DNA of 64,000 nucleotides from Rosa chinensis (lineage: Eukaryota > Streptophyta > Magnoliopsida > Rosales > Rosaceae): assembly GCF_002994745.2 (NCBI RefSeq), contig NC_037093.1, positions 43,380,384-43,444,383 on the forward strand. Reading direction: 5' to 3'. The position numbers and the translations under genes are program-made. Shown piece by piece: positions 37,481 to 49,277 of the stretch. Positions within the stretch are counted from its first letter, which is position 1. Each line of letters starts with the position of its first letter. The notes under the pieces were generated by a model. That model made no database searches. It was not told the origin of the DNA and was given only the letters and a program-made list of their open reading frames with translations.

Positions 37481-37844
37481 GAGCAGTTCAGAAGAGGACA
37501 TCTGCACAGATGCAAAAGTGCGGACGTCCATCCTTAGGCCTCGATCAGGCATCGTTGGCGGCGTTGCTGTTGCCGGTGCTGAACTAGGCCTTGATGTCTA
37601 GCCTCTGCTTGCTACTGGACTAGTCGATGAAGAGTTTGAAGTCGACCTTGATAGGGCTTGAAGTTTCGGGTGAGGTCTCTACCCAGAACCTTCGACCTTG
37701 ATCAACTTAGCCTTCCCCTTGATGGTGACGCCGTCTGAAATTAATACCCATGGTCTCTATCCGGCAACAGAAGCACCCCATGGAGGCCTGAGGATGGACG
37801 TCCGCACTTTTGCATCTGTGTAGACGTCTGCTTCTGATTCGGCC
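37481..37844 (-). mobile_element. Pack-MULE-like element with L9 fragment, copy 1
   Basis: Inverted ends of about 50 bp (TCAGAAGAGGACATCTGCAC at the left, its imperfect complement ending at 37844) enclose GC-richer DNA. On the minus strand (37757-37545) it resembles codons of 60S ribosomal protein L9 (uL6): ETM, then after a frameshift DGVTIKGKAKLIKVEG, LTRNFK, VDFKLFID and QRLDIKA. Stops and shifts make it non-functional. CA repeats flank it, so no TSD can be read. The gene capture is inferred from the protein resemblance. Confidence 0.68.
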
Positions 37845-37863
37845 TGTACACACACACACACAC

Positions 37864-38226
37864 GCAGTTCAGAAGAGGACATCCGCACAGATGCAAAAGT
37901 GCGGACGTCCATCCTTAGGCCTCGATCAGGCATCGTTGGCGGTCTTGCGATTGCCGATGCTGAACTAGGCCTTGATGTCGAGCCTCTGCTTGCTACTGGA
38001 CTAGTCGATGAAGAGTTTGAAGTCGACCTTGATAGGGCTTGAAGTTTCGGGTGAGGTCGCTACCCAGAACCGTCGACCTCGATCAACTTAGCATTCCCCT
38101 TGATGGTGACGCCGTCCGAAATTAATACCCATGGTCTCTATTCGGCAACAGAAGCGCCGCCATGGAGGCCTGAGGATGGATGGCCGCACTTTTACATCTA
38201 TGCAGACGTCCGCTTCTGATCCGGCT
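37864..38226 (-). mobile_element. Pack-MULE-like element with L9 fragment, copy 2
   Basis: A near-identical tandem copy of the previous element, separated by a (CA)n run. Its L9-like stretch (38138-37925) differs at a few places, and reads DGVTIKGNAKLIEVDG and NRKTA at points where copy 1 has diverged. Both copies share the same early frameshift and stops. The capture and damage therefore preceded the duplication. Confidence 0.68.
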
Positions 38227-38715
38227 TTTACACACACACGAGATATTGGAGAAAACATAATTGATTTTGGTTATTTAACTCATCATGAGAATATGAATTA
38301 TATATAATAGTATATCTAAAACAGATTGGATGAAACTAAACTTAATAGAGAGAGTCAAACTAAACTTGGTAAAAAAATGTTATTCCTTACTTATGTGTGT
38401 AATCTCAACTAAGATTAATCACAAGACATTTCACATTTACAATATCAAGTCTTACTTTACAATGTTTGATATATATGTTAAAACTAATTAAGTAATAAAA
38501 GTGAAACTATTTTTTTATTGGGTTACGTTGGCATATCATGAGATAGGTATAATACATGCATGGAAATTTGGTGGGGAAATATAGACGAATACACCTGTCT
38601 ATCTCAAATGGGGTTAACATTAACAATAGAATAAAATGTATAAACGTATTTGCGACCGTCAAAGTCTTGGTCAACTCCTAAGTATTCACACACTTAGGCC
38701 GAAAGCTTTGCGTGA
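38227..38715. other. AT-rich intergenic, nothing recognised
   Basis: No gene or repeat was recognised apart from a short CACACA run. Confidence 0.4.
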
Positions 38716-39886
38716 ACAGGGGAGAAGAGAAGAGAGAAAACCAGAGTGTGTTCCCTCCGGCGGCTCGCCCTCGTGGCGGCTTCGTCGGACGGGATTGGAA
38801 GGGGCCTAGTGCCCGGTGGTGGTTGTCCATGTAATAAATCCCGTCAGAGAGGAGGCTGCGTGGTGGTTTCGCTGCCCAAACCGCGTGGTGGCTGTGCTTG
38901 CGGGCTCGGTGGCTTGAGTGTGGGGCTGGGCTCGATCTCCCCACGACCGGAAGGCGGTCTGCAAGTGGTGGCGTCGTCCAAAGGAGTGAAGACTGGATCT
39001 GAGGGGCTCAGATCAGATCGGAATCCGATCTGGGGAGGTTGGCGAGGCTGGGTTCTGTCTGGGTTGGATCTGATCGGAAGTTTTCGATCGGGTTCAGTTC
39101 GTGTGGATCCGATCTGGAGAGGGGAAGGCTTGCGAGAGGCGGCTCATCTCTTTGGTGTGCTGGGAATGAGGAAGGGCTGGTGGGTCGACCTGCGTTCGCA
39201 TGCTGCAAGAGAGGTGCTGGCGGAGGCACTGCCGGTGATGAAACGACGAAGGAGTTGCAGACGGGGTGGTGGGGAGATGCTTGCAGATCGGTGGCGAGAT
39301 GCTTGCAGGCAGCTGTTCTCTTCGATTGGGCTAAGTGGGGTTTGGGCTATGGGCCCAATTTCCCTTTATTTTATGTTTTATTGTCTTTGGTTTTTGTTAG
39401 TTAATTGTGGCTTTATGCCGGTAATAAGTCCTTACCGAGTAGTGGTAGGGCGACGTGGGCTTGGTCCCGGACTGCACACCTTGTGTGCCTTGTCTGCTCT
39501 GGCTAGGCGGCGAGTTCCTTGCTTCGTCAAATGGTCGCAGCCTCCCAGTGGCAGGATGAAACTTAGTGTCAACGAAATTGTTTTTCGGTGGCAACATAGT
39601 GGGAAAGCTGATAGAAATAGTAAATTATGGCTCCGCGTGAGCAAAATCTTTCTGGTATGTCACCACCTTTGTAAAGCGAATAGAGTAGCCAATGATGCAC
39701 TCTTTGCTAATTGGTGCTCGTTAGAATACATATTTTCTGTAGAGACTCTCGTTATGATCTCAGGCTATTCTCTTCATGCTTATTGTAATCTGGGGTTTAG
39801 GTATCATGTCCCCCCCATGTATTCTGAGGTTTCATTAATGGTCAAGGCTTGAGGGCAGCCGTACTGACCCTATTTCAAAAAAAGTT
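38716..39886 (+). mobile_element. LINE-derived retroposon with long open frame
   Basis: It has a GC-rich first two thirds, a T-rich joint and a 3' part ending in a short A-tail (39880-39886). One frame is open for 368 codons (38746-39852). Its last 110 residues read PPSGRMKLSVN and then CHHLCKANRVANDALFANW, resembling the first and last motifs of the L1 RNase H (RVT_3) domain with the catalytic middle deleted. The first 200 residues are Gly/Arg/Ser-rich without a recognised domain. The start is set by similarity to the heads of the copies at 13.4 and 45.0 kb. No TSD was found. Confidence 0.5.
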
Positions 39887-40355
39887 TATGGTACTAAATT
39901 TTGTATTACATAATCCCACATTGTTTTGCAGCTGTGTATTAGAATCAATAACGAGATTTCCGGCTCTGTCAATGGGACCAATTAAAACAGACAACAATAT
40001 GGAGTAGGAGACGAGTCCCATGCTATTATTATTCACTCAAACTTCAGAAGAGATAAAAGGAAATTAAGTAAAAAACAGCCAAGAGAAAATGACCCGACTC
40101 CATTTTTTTTTTTTTTTTTGAGATGATAATGACCCGACTCCATAATTGTTCGTCCTTTGCTCATACCACTTGATGAGATTTGAGATTCATTATGATATGA
40201 AGTGAAAACAAAAAGAACATAGGTACGCATATTCATGATAGTAGTAATAATAGAAGAGGGAGAGAGAATTCACAAAAGAATAGAATATATTTTCCCTTGA
40301 ATAATGAATAATGAATTTTCTTGAATATATTTTCTGAATTCTACTTATTGCTATT
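39887..40355. other. AT-rich intergenic, nothing recognised
   Basis: An 18-20 base T run lies at about 40104-40120, followed by a repeat of ATGACCCGACTCCA on both sides of it (40089 and 40129). This is a possible trace of a tiny retroposed A-tail insertion. Confidence 0.4.
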
Positions 40356-41192
40356 GGAACCTCTAAATTTACTCACTTAACCTCTGCTTTTTGCACCTCT
40401 TATCAATTTTTAAATACTAATTTTACTCACTAAACTTCACTAAAATTTCTCAAATAACCCAACTCATATAATTTGCAAACAAATTATTATCTTTAAAATA
40501 AAAAAACTTAGTCTTTTTAATGATTTAATTGCTCTATAAATCTTAACTACATATACTTTTCTTAATCAAACAACATGCATAAATCTCTTTTCCAATTAAA
40601 AAAAGAAAAATAAAAAAGAAGCCAAACACAACGAATTGAGTTTCAAGAATTAATTTCTAATCAATAAGAAAATAACATGAACTATTTTTTGTGTGTGTTT
40701 TTCTTTTCTATTTCAGCTGTGCAAAAAAAAAATAAAAAAATGAAGAAATCATTTTTTTCAATGTTTATTTTTTTCTCTATTTTTTTGTACCTCATGATTA
40801 ATTATTTAAATATCTTTTTAAATTTTTTTTTTGGCAAATATAATGGATAGACTTAGATTTAGGTCATAAATTTTGCTTTTCCTCACAAATATGCGTTTAA
40901 CATATATATTATACATTTTTATGTCACATGATCTTACTCATATTTTTAATTCTTGTTGAATATATATGAAAGCTTTAATGAGTATGTAGTGAAATTGGAA
41001 AATGAAAATAGATAAGGAAAATAATAAAAAATACAATCTAATATTATTGAATTGGAAATGTTACATAAAATAAATATAATATTTTTTTGGTATAATTATT
41101 GTCCTTAATAGTCATTTTGTAGTAGGTTATATACGTCATTTAATAATTGATAATAGAGTGAGGTTAAGTAAGCAGATTTGGAGGTACAAATA
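40356..41192. mobile_element. Candidate TIR element, AT-rich
   Basis: The left end (ACCTCTAAATTTACTCACTTAACC) and the right end (GGTTAAGTAAGCAGATTTGGAGGT) are inverted matches of about 25 bp. The interior is very AT-rich and non-coding. No TSD was found. Confidence 0.45.
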
Positions 41193-41794
41193 AAAACACT
41201 CTTGTCAAAATTATCACTGTTCTTTTTGGCTGAAACTATTAGTTAAAGTAGTTTTGGTAAAATCAAATCTGATTTAATTTTCTGAGCGTTGTGTGCTATG
41301 CATGTTTGAAAGGATTTATAGGAAACATGGGAGAAACATGACTAAAGAGTCTAATTTTTGCTCACTTCATAGTAGTGATGGTTTTTATTTCATTCTTAAG
41401 TTTTCAGCCTACGTTTTGTTGCCAGTAAAAGCAGTAATAGTCGAGTCGTGTCGTGTCAGATTGTGCTCGAAGCAATTCATTTTAAGCTTGTGATGACTTC
41501 TGAAAACCATCTAATTTGTTTAATTAATCCCGTTAAAGATATCGACCTGCATGTTTATTATGTTTGTTGGTTTGTTAATTTTCCAAACTGAAAAAGGCTT
41601 TCGACCCTTTATCTTTTAGTTTCTTTGACCAGTAGTTCAAAAGTTTAAAAGAAACGTACACAAGCACGCACGTCCACATGCAAGCAAAAGAAGATGAACA
41701 CTGCACCAGTAACGAACAAAATATCCGATTCAAAACAGTTCAAGCTCATAGCCTAGCTTCTCGATCACTTGAGTAAGAAATATTAAAACCACAT
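41193..41794. other. Intergenic, no gene recognised
   Basis: The 66-codon frame at 41293 has no supporting context. Confidence 0.35.
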
Positions 41795-42400
41795 CAGGTG
41801 CATTGATCTTTTGGACCACTCAAAACTGGTAGTGCTTTGATTGCTTTACGATTGGTCCCATGCCAGTTCACTACTCGATCTCGCATATAAACCATCATCA
41901 ATTACCTATCTACTCTCTAGCCGAATGATCTTTCATTCATACATCTGAAAGACTTGAACCCACTTCTGTCATCTCTCCAACTTTACAATCTTTGAAGATT
42001 ATTGTTAGCAGAAAACAGATCGAGACAGAAAGCCGGCTACTTATTCAAACCAACACGTACTGTTTCAAGTCATTGTATGTTAATGTATGAAATGGGCTGT
42101 GAGATGATGTTACATGTGAATTTGTTTCTGCATTTGTCTTCCTTGCCATGATCGAGGACTTGAAATTAGGTAGGAGCAGCTGTAACATGTTACGTGTAAA
42201 ACACCAATTATTTGAGAAATCAGCTAGCTAGACTATATATATATATAGCTACTGGTACTAGAGGAACCAAATGCAAAACTCCATGAAAAGCCACTTTGAT
42301 AACATAAATAGGGTTGTTTAGATTGGTCCACCTAGCTAGTAATAATCACTCCCAAATTTTAATGTAACGTAGAATTAGGACTTAGGAGCAAACAAGATGA
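41795..42400. repeat. Duplicated non-coding block, copy A
   Basis: It shares an ordered series of near-identical words with 48050-48510 in the same orientation: ATTGGTCCCAT, TCTTTCATTCAT, ACTTCTGTCATCTC, GAAATTAGGTAG, CCATGAAAAGCCACTTTGAT, TTTAGATTGGTCCACCTAG and AATCACTCCCAA. Spacing between them differs. No open frame is shared. It could be a remnant of a segmental duplication, a non-coding RNA locus or a paralogous regulatory region. Confidence 0.6.
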
Positions 42401-42577
42401 CTAACAAAAGGGATATGTGGATTGAATTCTTACAGGTTGTTAGATTATATATTCGAAACATCTAGGTCCACCTCTGGTTGGTAAAATACATGGTATGGGA
42501 AGTGTAGGCTCTCTTGTTTTTAATTTATGGACTAACGGGTAATTAAGTAGAGTTCATTTGGCATTCATGCATTGAAC

Positions 42578-44588
42578 TAGGGGTGGGTTCGGTTCGGTAC
42601 CAAACATTCAAGTCCAATACCATCTACCGTGCCAGACATTCTTGGTACAGAAAATAGGCTACCATTACCGACCACAGAAGTCGGTATACCAACTTCTCGG
42701 TATATCGAGATAGTCGGTTGGTATCGGTTGGTTGAGCCTCCAACCGAGTTTAAGATTGGGCTAGCTTTTAGCTATATGGCCCAATTGAAATTGTAGAAGC
42801 CCAAACCTGTCAACAATTGAAAAAACTACAATAATCATATGAATTTAAAGGCCCAACCATAAGCAAATGAAAAATAAGCAAAAAAACAGTCATACATCAA
42901 CTTCAGTTCATCAACTCAGTTCATCTTAATGATCTCATCATCACTTCATAGTTCATACAAATTCTAATTCAATACTTCAAAGTTCACAGTTCACACAAAT
43001 GATACAATAACAAAGTGGACAATAGTTGAAAACAAAGTGTTCAAGGACTCAAAGTTCATCTCATCAAGTCATCATCACTTCATATTTGCTTGCTGCTTTG
43101 CCTTACTATGCTCCCTCAAAGACTCAGTTTCTGCAAATTCAGTTGAGTACCTATAGTTGCAAAAAAGAAGAAGATAGAAACGAAACATATAAACATCAAA
43201 CATATATATAACAGTTCACAAAAACATTTTCATCATATAACATATAACATGTTCATCATCTAAATTTGCAAAAAGACTGACCTCTTCCTCCAAACCGACC
43301 AACTGCTGTGCTCTTAAATTACTCCAGGTTTAAGCCTCCCTTGATTAGCAGATTCCTTGAATTGTTGAGATTGGAGCAACACCTGAAAATTATAGTAAGA
43401 AACCACGAAAATTAGCACCTGAAAACTAGCACAAAAGGGAAAGGGAAAATTTCACAAACAGTACACCAAGTAAATATCACTAATAATTCTTATACATAAA
43501 GTTCCAAACCAATCATTTCGGTACACGAAATCTGAAACTCGACCGACCCACTATCAGTACACGACGTCATTGACGCCGTTAATTTGACACCAAAATGTCT
43601 ATTATGCCCTCAGTTCTCTTTCTTCTGTTTTTTTTTCTTTTTTCTTTTTTACCAAAAAAATGAATTAGAGTGTGAGAGTACCAATTTTTTTTCTGTTTTT
43701 TTTTTCCTTCTTTTTTTTTTTTTACCAAAAAAATTAATTAGAGTGTGAGAGTACCAAATTACCCTTTTTTGCAAGGTAATATTTAACGGCGTCATTGACG
43801 TCGTGTCTACATAGTGGGTAGGGCTCAAAAGTTCATGTACCAAAATGTTCAGTTTGGAACTTTATGTATGGAAATTATTAGCGGCATTTACTTGGTGTAC
43901 TGTTTGCAAAATTTTCCCAAAAGGAAACCATGAAAACCCAGATTGAATTGGTAAAGAAAGAGAAACTGATGAAACTGATTCGATTCATGACTCAATCTAG
44001 AATCCAAGTGCTTCTAGCTAAAATAAAACCAAAAATTAAACAAAGAGAAAACTCACCGCTGTAGGACATGAATCGAATGAATTGATACGAGATTTTCTGG
44101 GTTTGATTTCTAATCGAACTTCAAAAGAGAGGTCCAGAGGCGGAGAGTTCTGGGTTTGAATCGAATCGAACTTCAAAGGAGATGTCGAGAGGGCGGAGAG
44201 GTGGAGATTTATGGGTTCGAGCCTTCGAGGACTCAAGGGGCAGGGGGCTGAGTGGGAACTGGATTACTCTGTAGTCGTATTACCCCTTTAGGGTTTGAAG
44301 AGTTCAAGTCTAATCAACGGTTATAATTTAATATGAAATAAAACTATTAATGATCAACGGTTCAGATCGATAGATATAAAATATATTTAAATAAATAAAT
44401 AATATATACAATATACAGTTCGATATGGTATATCGTATTTATCTAAAAATCAGTACCAGTATCTGGAAATCGGTTCGGCACCACCGTACGTACCAATATC
44501 TCGGTAACCGACATAGTTGGTCACCAACATTTTCGGTTCGGGTGGTAATCGGTTGGTTGGTTTGTCTCGGCTGAAAATGCCAGCCCTA
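42578..44588. mobile_element. Non-autonomous hAT element, 2.0 kb
   Basis: It starts TAGGGGTGGGTTCGG and ends AAAATGCCAGCCCTA. Direct repeats CATTGAAC at 42570-42577 and 44589-44596 give an 8-bp TSD. Both subterminal regions carry CGGTTCGG, TCGGTA and GGTTGGT words in inverted orientation. No transposase was found. A 476-bp MITE is inserted at 43443. The centre contains AGTTCATC/CAAGTTCA-like short repeats (42900-43080). Confidence 0.87.
43443..43918. mobile_element. MITE nested in the hAT element
   Basis: Inverted arms start GGGAAAATTTCACAAACAGT at the left and end with its near-complement, TTTGCAAAATTTTCCC, and they match for about 130 bp. Flanks AAAGGGAAA (43434-43442) and AAAAGGAAA (43919-43927) are an 8-of-9 match, consistent with a 9-bp Mutator-type TSD. 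A short direct duplication with GAATTAGAGTGTGAGAGTACC lies in the centre. Confidence 0.78.
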
Positions 44589-44596
44589 CATTGAAC

Positions 44597-44952
44597 ATTG
44601 AACTTTTTGTTTGGAAATTTAATGGTGTTATTTATATAAGTATTGACCTAAAGAGGTTTGGCCCTATTGAGCGAAAGCTCACCCTTATAGATTCTTGTTC
44701 AGGTGCTTGCGAGTTACGACACGTTTATCGATAGAACTAAGTGAGACATCGCTTTTGTTTACGAGACTTGAAAAAGATTACCGAAGACGAGAGCGAGTTA
44801 GATTTCGCTTTACATTTCTACGCTCACGCCTCAGATCTGATGTTAGATACCTAATCTCACCTCCACCTGGTTAGGGACATGACAAACTTACATATCGAAG
44901 TTATAAAAAACAAAACTGTTAATAAGGAAGTTTAAGGTCGGACAACGACCTA
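44597..44952. other. Intergenic, nothing recognised
   Basis: No coding or repeat structure was seen. Confidence 0.4.
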
Positions 44953-44969
44953 GAGAACTGTCCTACTTT

Positions 44970-46055
44970 TTTTTTTTTTTAGACAAATCGAAAATCATTC
45001 ATTCATTCAACCAGAAAGCAATACATTGGGGAGGACATGACCACAACCCCAAACCGCAGTTACAGAAAACATCAGGCCAAAGGGCCCAAACTCTAACAGC
45101 CAAACGCCCATGTCCAGGGCTACCTTGAGACATATTACCCGAAAGTTCTAGTAAAACCTCATAATCAACCGCAAAAACGACGGCGTTCTCTTCAACACCG
45201 TGTTCAAAAGTACCAGACCAAGTGTAAAGGATCGCATGCTAGCGACTCGACAACAAAGGTAAACCAGAATAAAACCAAATCTTCCACGAGAATATATGAC
45301 ACCATATACCTAACATATACCACCTAGACCTAATCCTAGCTCAAAGGAGTAGGAAACCAACCCTAGCCCTGAGAAGTAGGGACTTATTAACACAGAACCA
45401 ACCAAAAACACAACTGAAAATAAACAAATAAAGCTTGAAAAACTGGAAACCAAAACACCACCAGCACATCCCAAAAGTAAAGGCTCGGCCCAACCACCTT
45501 TCCCCCAACAGAGAGAGTGTGCATTTGACAACCATTCCTGCCACCGGCGAACTCCATCGTCCCAACTCCTCAACCTTGCCTCACCTCGCCGCTTCACTGC
45601 ATCCCTACACCGCCACTCTGCCTCGCCAAATTGCAGACAGACCCGGCACCCTTTTAAAAGCCTAAACTAGATCCAAACCCAAGAACAAAACAGATCCCAA
45701 AAGGAATCTCCCCGCCGAGTTCCGATCTCCACCACCACAGCACAGATCGTCAAGTTGGAAGCGCCAGATCCCACCGCCGGAAAGAACCAGCACGTCGCGA
45801 CACCACTACCTCCGTCGCCCCTGATTCGAGAGGGACAGAACGATCTGCCCAACCCGGAAACAACACCCCATCCTCCATCCTTGGATCGCACCTCTGCTCG
45901 AAAAGCCCGCCCTTATTCAGAAACAACATCCTCTCCCGGGTCAGAAACGTGGGGGGGAGATCGCCCGGCAGCGTTCGGCCGGGAGAGAAAACACTCCTTT
46001 TTTCTTTTTTCCTCCTGCGTGTGGGGCGCGTTCTCTCCCTTTAACCTAATTCCTT
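44970..46055 (-). mobile_element. Retroposon with 17-bp TSD, GC-rich head
   Basis: Perfect direct repeats GAGAACTGTCCTACTTT lie at 44953-44969 and 46056-46072, with an A-tail on the minus strand (T's at 44970-44981). The 1,086 bp between is a relative of 13372-14505. No long conserved frame exists. Its features (variable TSD, A-tail, about 1 kb, GC-rich first half, no clear coding) fit a non-autonomous LINE-driven or Sadhu-like retroposon. The 3' end words GTCATGTCCTCCCCAATGTA recall those of the 38.7-39.9 kb copy. Confidence 0.8.
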
Positions 46056-46072
46056 GAGAACTGTCCTACTTT

Positions 46073-48049
46073 AAATCTTATGCATGTCACGAATTGTTCC
46101 CAGTAAGTAGTAACGTATTCGAAGATTAAGAAACAGGTAGTTGAATTACCACAAAAAATAACAAAACCCACCAATAAAACCCTAAAAGATTAAAGGAAAC
46201 AAGAGATCACCATTGGACCAGATGCCAAAGAAGAAAAGAAAAAATGCAACAAATAAGTGGAGAATGCAGGTAACCTGAACCTATTATTTGAAACTGAGTT
46301 AAATAAATTACAGCTACGTACACTTTGAGAGAATCAAAATTAAAATTAGGAACAAGAATTCTTAAGCCAATATGAAATCAACAGAAACATAAAAGAAGAA
46401 GAAGAAGTAATAGATCACGTACAAAATTCTTGAGCATCACTCCCGACATTATAAACTTGGGATGAACCAAGTGAAATTTTTGAGCTCATGGGTGTCTATT
46501 TCTATTGAAGTTTCGAGTTGAGACGGTATTGACATGTCGACAATTGGAATATAATACACCAATCTCATGAGATGGTGGATGTGTTATTGAAGTTTTATGG
46601 TTTATCAACCTCCTGGAGATAGTTCTTGTTGCAAAATAGATGCAGTTCCCTTTGAACTCTTTGATTATTACCGCTCACCCAGAGAGACGAAGAACCACCT
46701 TCTGCCAAAAATAATAATCGATCCTCCCATCTGTGAACCCTAGGAAATTTGTTATTATTTCGGTCAAGGTTGCACAGCTGAAAACTAGTCATCCCGATAA
46801 AAATCTGGGTATGCATGCGAGAGAAAGAAGACACATGAAAACGTCCACTACATGTCACTAGATCCCTTTTGTGATAAACTAAATATTAGAAAAGGTATGG
46901 ACTCATCACAAGTTATGTGATAAGGAATAAGTATCAACCTAGAAATAATGAGATACTGTATCTATTCATTAGAGTTAGAAATTCATTGTTTGTATCTATT
47001 CATTAAGAAAGTGATTCTTAGTCAGAAGACTTGATCCTTAAAGAAAACCTTCATGGGAGGATTCTTAGGACTTGTTCTTCTATAAATAAGAGGCTTAGGT
47101 CCCTGCATATATGTTACCACCATGAGTTACAAACATTGTGTTCTGCCAGTTGAGAAGCTTAAGTTGGTGACTAACAGAAGATCACAGCCTCATCACCTTT
47201 GACCTGCATCAATGACTTCCACCATGGATATCAACGGTAAGCATTAAGCTTTTGTAATGTTGTATGATTTACATCCAGTCTATAATATTGTAAGCATGAT
47301 TTGTATTTAGTTTTACACTAAATAGACTTTATTGTTGGTTGCTGATTCTAAAAAACGACTCTTAATTTTTTTTGTTTTGATTCCACTATACGATCTCCAA
47401 AGTTGATGGTGCGAGTGTGATGCTATCAAGCCGAGGAAATTTAACGACGGCGTATAGCATGCCAGAAGTAATATCTCACTAAGGGACTCGTGATCTGATC
47501 TGCCACAACTCGAAGACAATCCTCCATGTTTTGTTGAATTATCGTTATGGAAAATTTATTAAAACGTCTCCAATAACTTTTCTATAATTTGTTTTTTAGG
47601 AAGTAGGAGAGAAAAAACATTATCCTTAAACCCTAAAAAGAAGAAGAATAAATGAAAACCACAATGAAAGGACACAGCTCGTATCACATTCACTAGTTGA
47701 GAGGCAGAGATAATTAGTGCACATTCTTCCTTCTTGAGTCTGAACCACGACTCAGTTGGTGTGTCGGCGTTGGTTTGAACTAATTATGGCATTTTGTCAA
47801 TTTGTGGTTATCTTTATAGCCTCATTGGTGTACCGGTAATTTTTAAACTTTCAAAAATATGTTCAGGTCCAATGATCTAACTCTAAGTTAGAACCTAAGG
47901 TCATTATGATTTTTGTACTACATCAGTACATTGTAACCCTACTTGTAACTTTCCTTGAATGAAGTATAGACATTGAATTTGGTCAAAAAAATAGGTACAG
48001 TATTTAAATTTTTTTTTTTTTTTAATCTGACCCAAAATTTAAAAAGTGA
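46073..48049. other. Intergenic, possible solo-LTR-like segment
   Basis: At about 46915-47220 there is a promoter-like stretch (TTCTATAAATAAGAGGCTTAGG) followed by a CATTGTG/GACTAACAG segment. It resembles a retrotransposon LTR, but I found no partner copy, TSD or primer site. No gene is supported elsewhere. Confidence 0.3.
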
Positions 48050-48510
48050 AAAAGTTACAATGATTTTTTTGGATCGTTCAAAAATGGTGGTGTTTTTGAT
48101 GGCTTTATGATTGGCCCCATATTACAACTCTCAGATACCATGTCCACCGAAATCATCTTTCATTCATGTATCTGTCTGAAACCCACTCCTGTCATCTCCA
48201 CCTTTACAAAAATTTGAGATGATTTGCAACAACAGAAAGAAAGCTCCTTCCTAAGCAACAATGTCTCATATCATTGTTTTGAGATGATGACTAAAGGGCC
48301 TTCCTTGCCTCAAGGGCATGAAATTAGGTAAGAGGTAGGGGCAGCACGAGCATGTCCCATGTGAGAAGCTGAGAGTTTATTTTTTAGAGAAGTTTTCCAT
48401 GAAAGCCACTTTGATATGCAGCGACTATTTAGATTGGTCCACCTAGAGATGAGATGATCACTCCCAACTTTTATTGTAATGTAGAATAGGAAGAAGGGTA
48501 AGGATTCCTC
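48050..48510. repeat. Duplicated non-coding block, copy B
   Basis: The partner of 41795-42400, in the same orientation. The 19-base word TTTAGATTGGTCCACCTAG is identical in both copies. Other words differ by one or two bases, while sequence between them has diverged freely. Confidence 0.6.
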
Positions 48511-49277
48511 AACCACCACCTAACTCGTCACTTCTAGTTCATGGACAAAGCATAGATGTGAGGCAAAACCAAACTCAGAGTCAACAAACAGTAGGCTTAA
48601 ACTCTTCACCTGGGTGCTATCTCAGGTTCCTCAAAGTTTGTCAGTATTATTCACCTCTTGGTTACTTCTACTCCAACAGACTGTAACAAAGAGTAACAGC
48701 CAAAATGACTTACCATATTTTATTATCTATACCAAATCATTAAAACCACAACGCAGTTCAAAAGGTACAGGTTGAGAGGATCCAGGCTCAGTTTGACCCG
48801 TAAAACATTGGGCAGGTTGTAAACTAGCAGAAAGCAGCAGGTTTGGGCCTTTAGGTTATTTTGGTGAGACATTAGTTTCTCAACAAAAACCATACCTTAA
48901 CTCTAAAATCACTAACGTTGAAGATAACAAGTCACCCCAAAACGTTCATATACATCTCACCAGTCCCTAACAATCGCGTAGTAGCAGCAGTAGGACAAAA
49001 ACAATAACCTTTCTATTATAATTGGCAAAAAAGAAAAATTTACATCTTGAATATCACTTCAATGTATTCACTGGATGTATAACCAGAAAACATGTGCATG
49101 GAAGCAACGGCAGTATGGAGATTAATTCAAGAAATATGTGAACAAGAGATCAGTAAAGGAGGTGTAAGAAGATTCCAGTACAAGTGTATACCTCTGCATG
49201 ACTGCATGTTATCAGGTATCTTCAGAGTTGTTGATACATATAATGGCTTACATTTACAATTGCAAAATGGTCGTTCT
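48511..49277. other. Intergenic plus 3' UTR of HCF244
   Basis: The part next to 49278 is expected to hold the HCF244 3' UTR on the minus strand. No other gene was seen. Confidence 0.4.

Noticed and set aside
41795..42400. microRNA precursor in the duplicated block
   Set aside because: I compared the conserved words with common plant miRNA sequences known to me and saw no match. No clear short hairpin with a conserved arm was found.
45310..46057. Frames of 95-100 codons on both strands
   Set aside because: They are composition-driven frames in the GC-rich head of a retroposon with perfect TSD.
46915..47220. Solo LTR
   Set aside because: Promoter-like features only. No TG...CA borders with TSD and no partner copy in the window.
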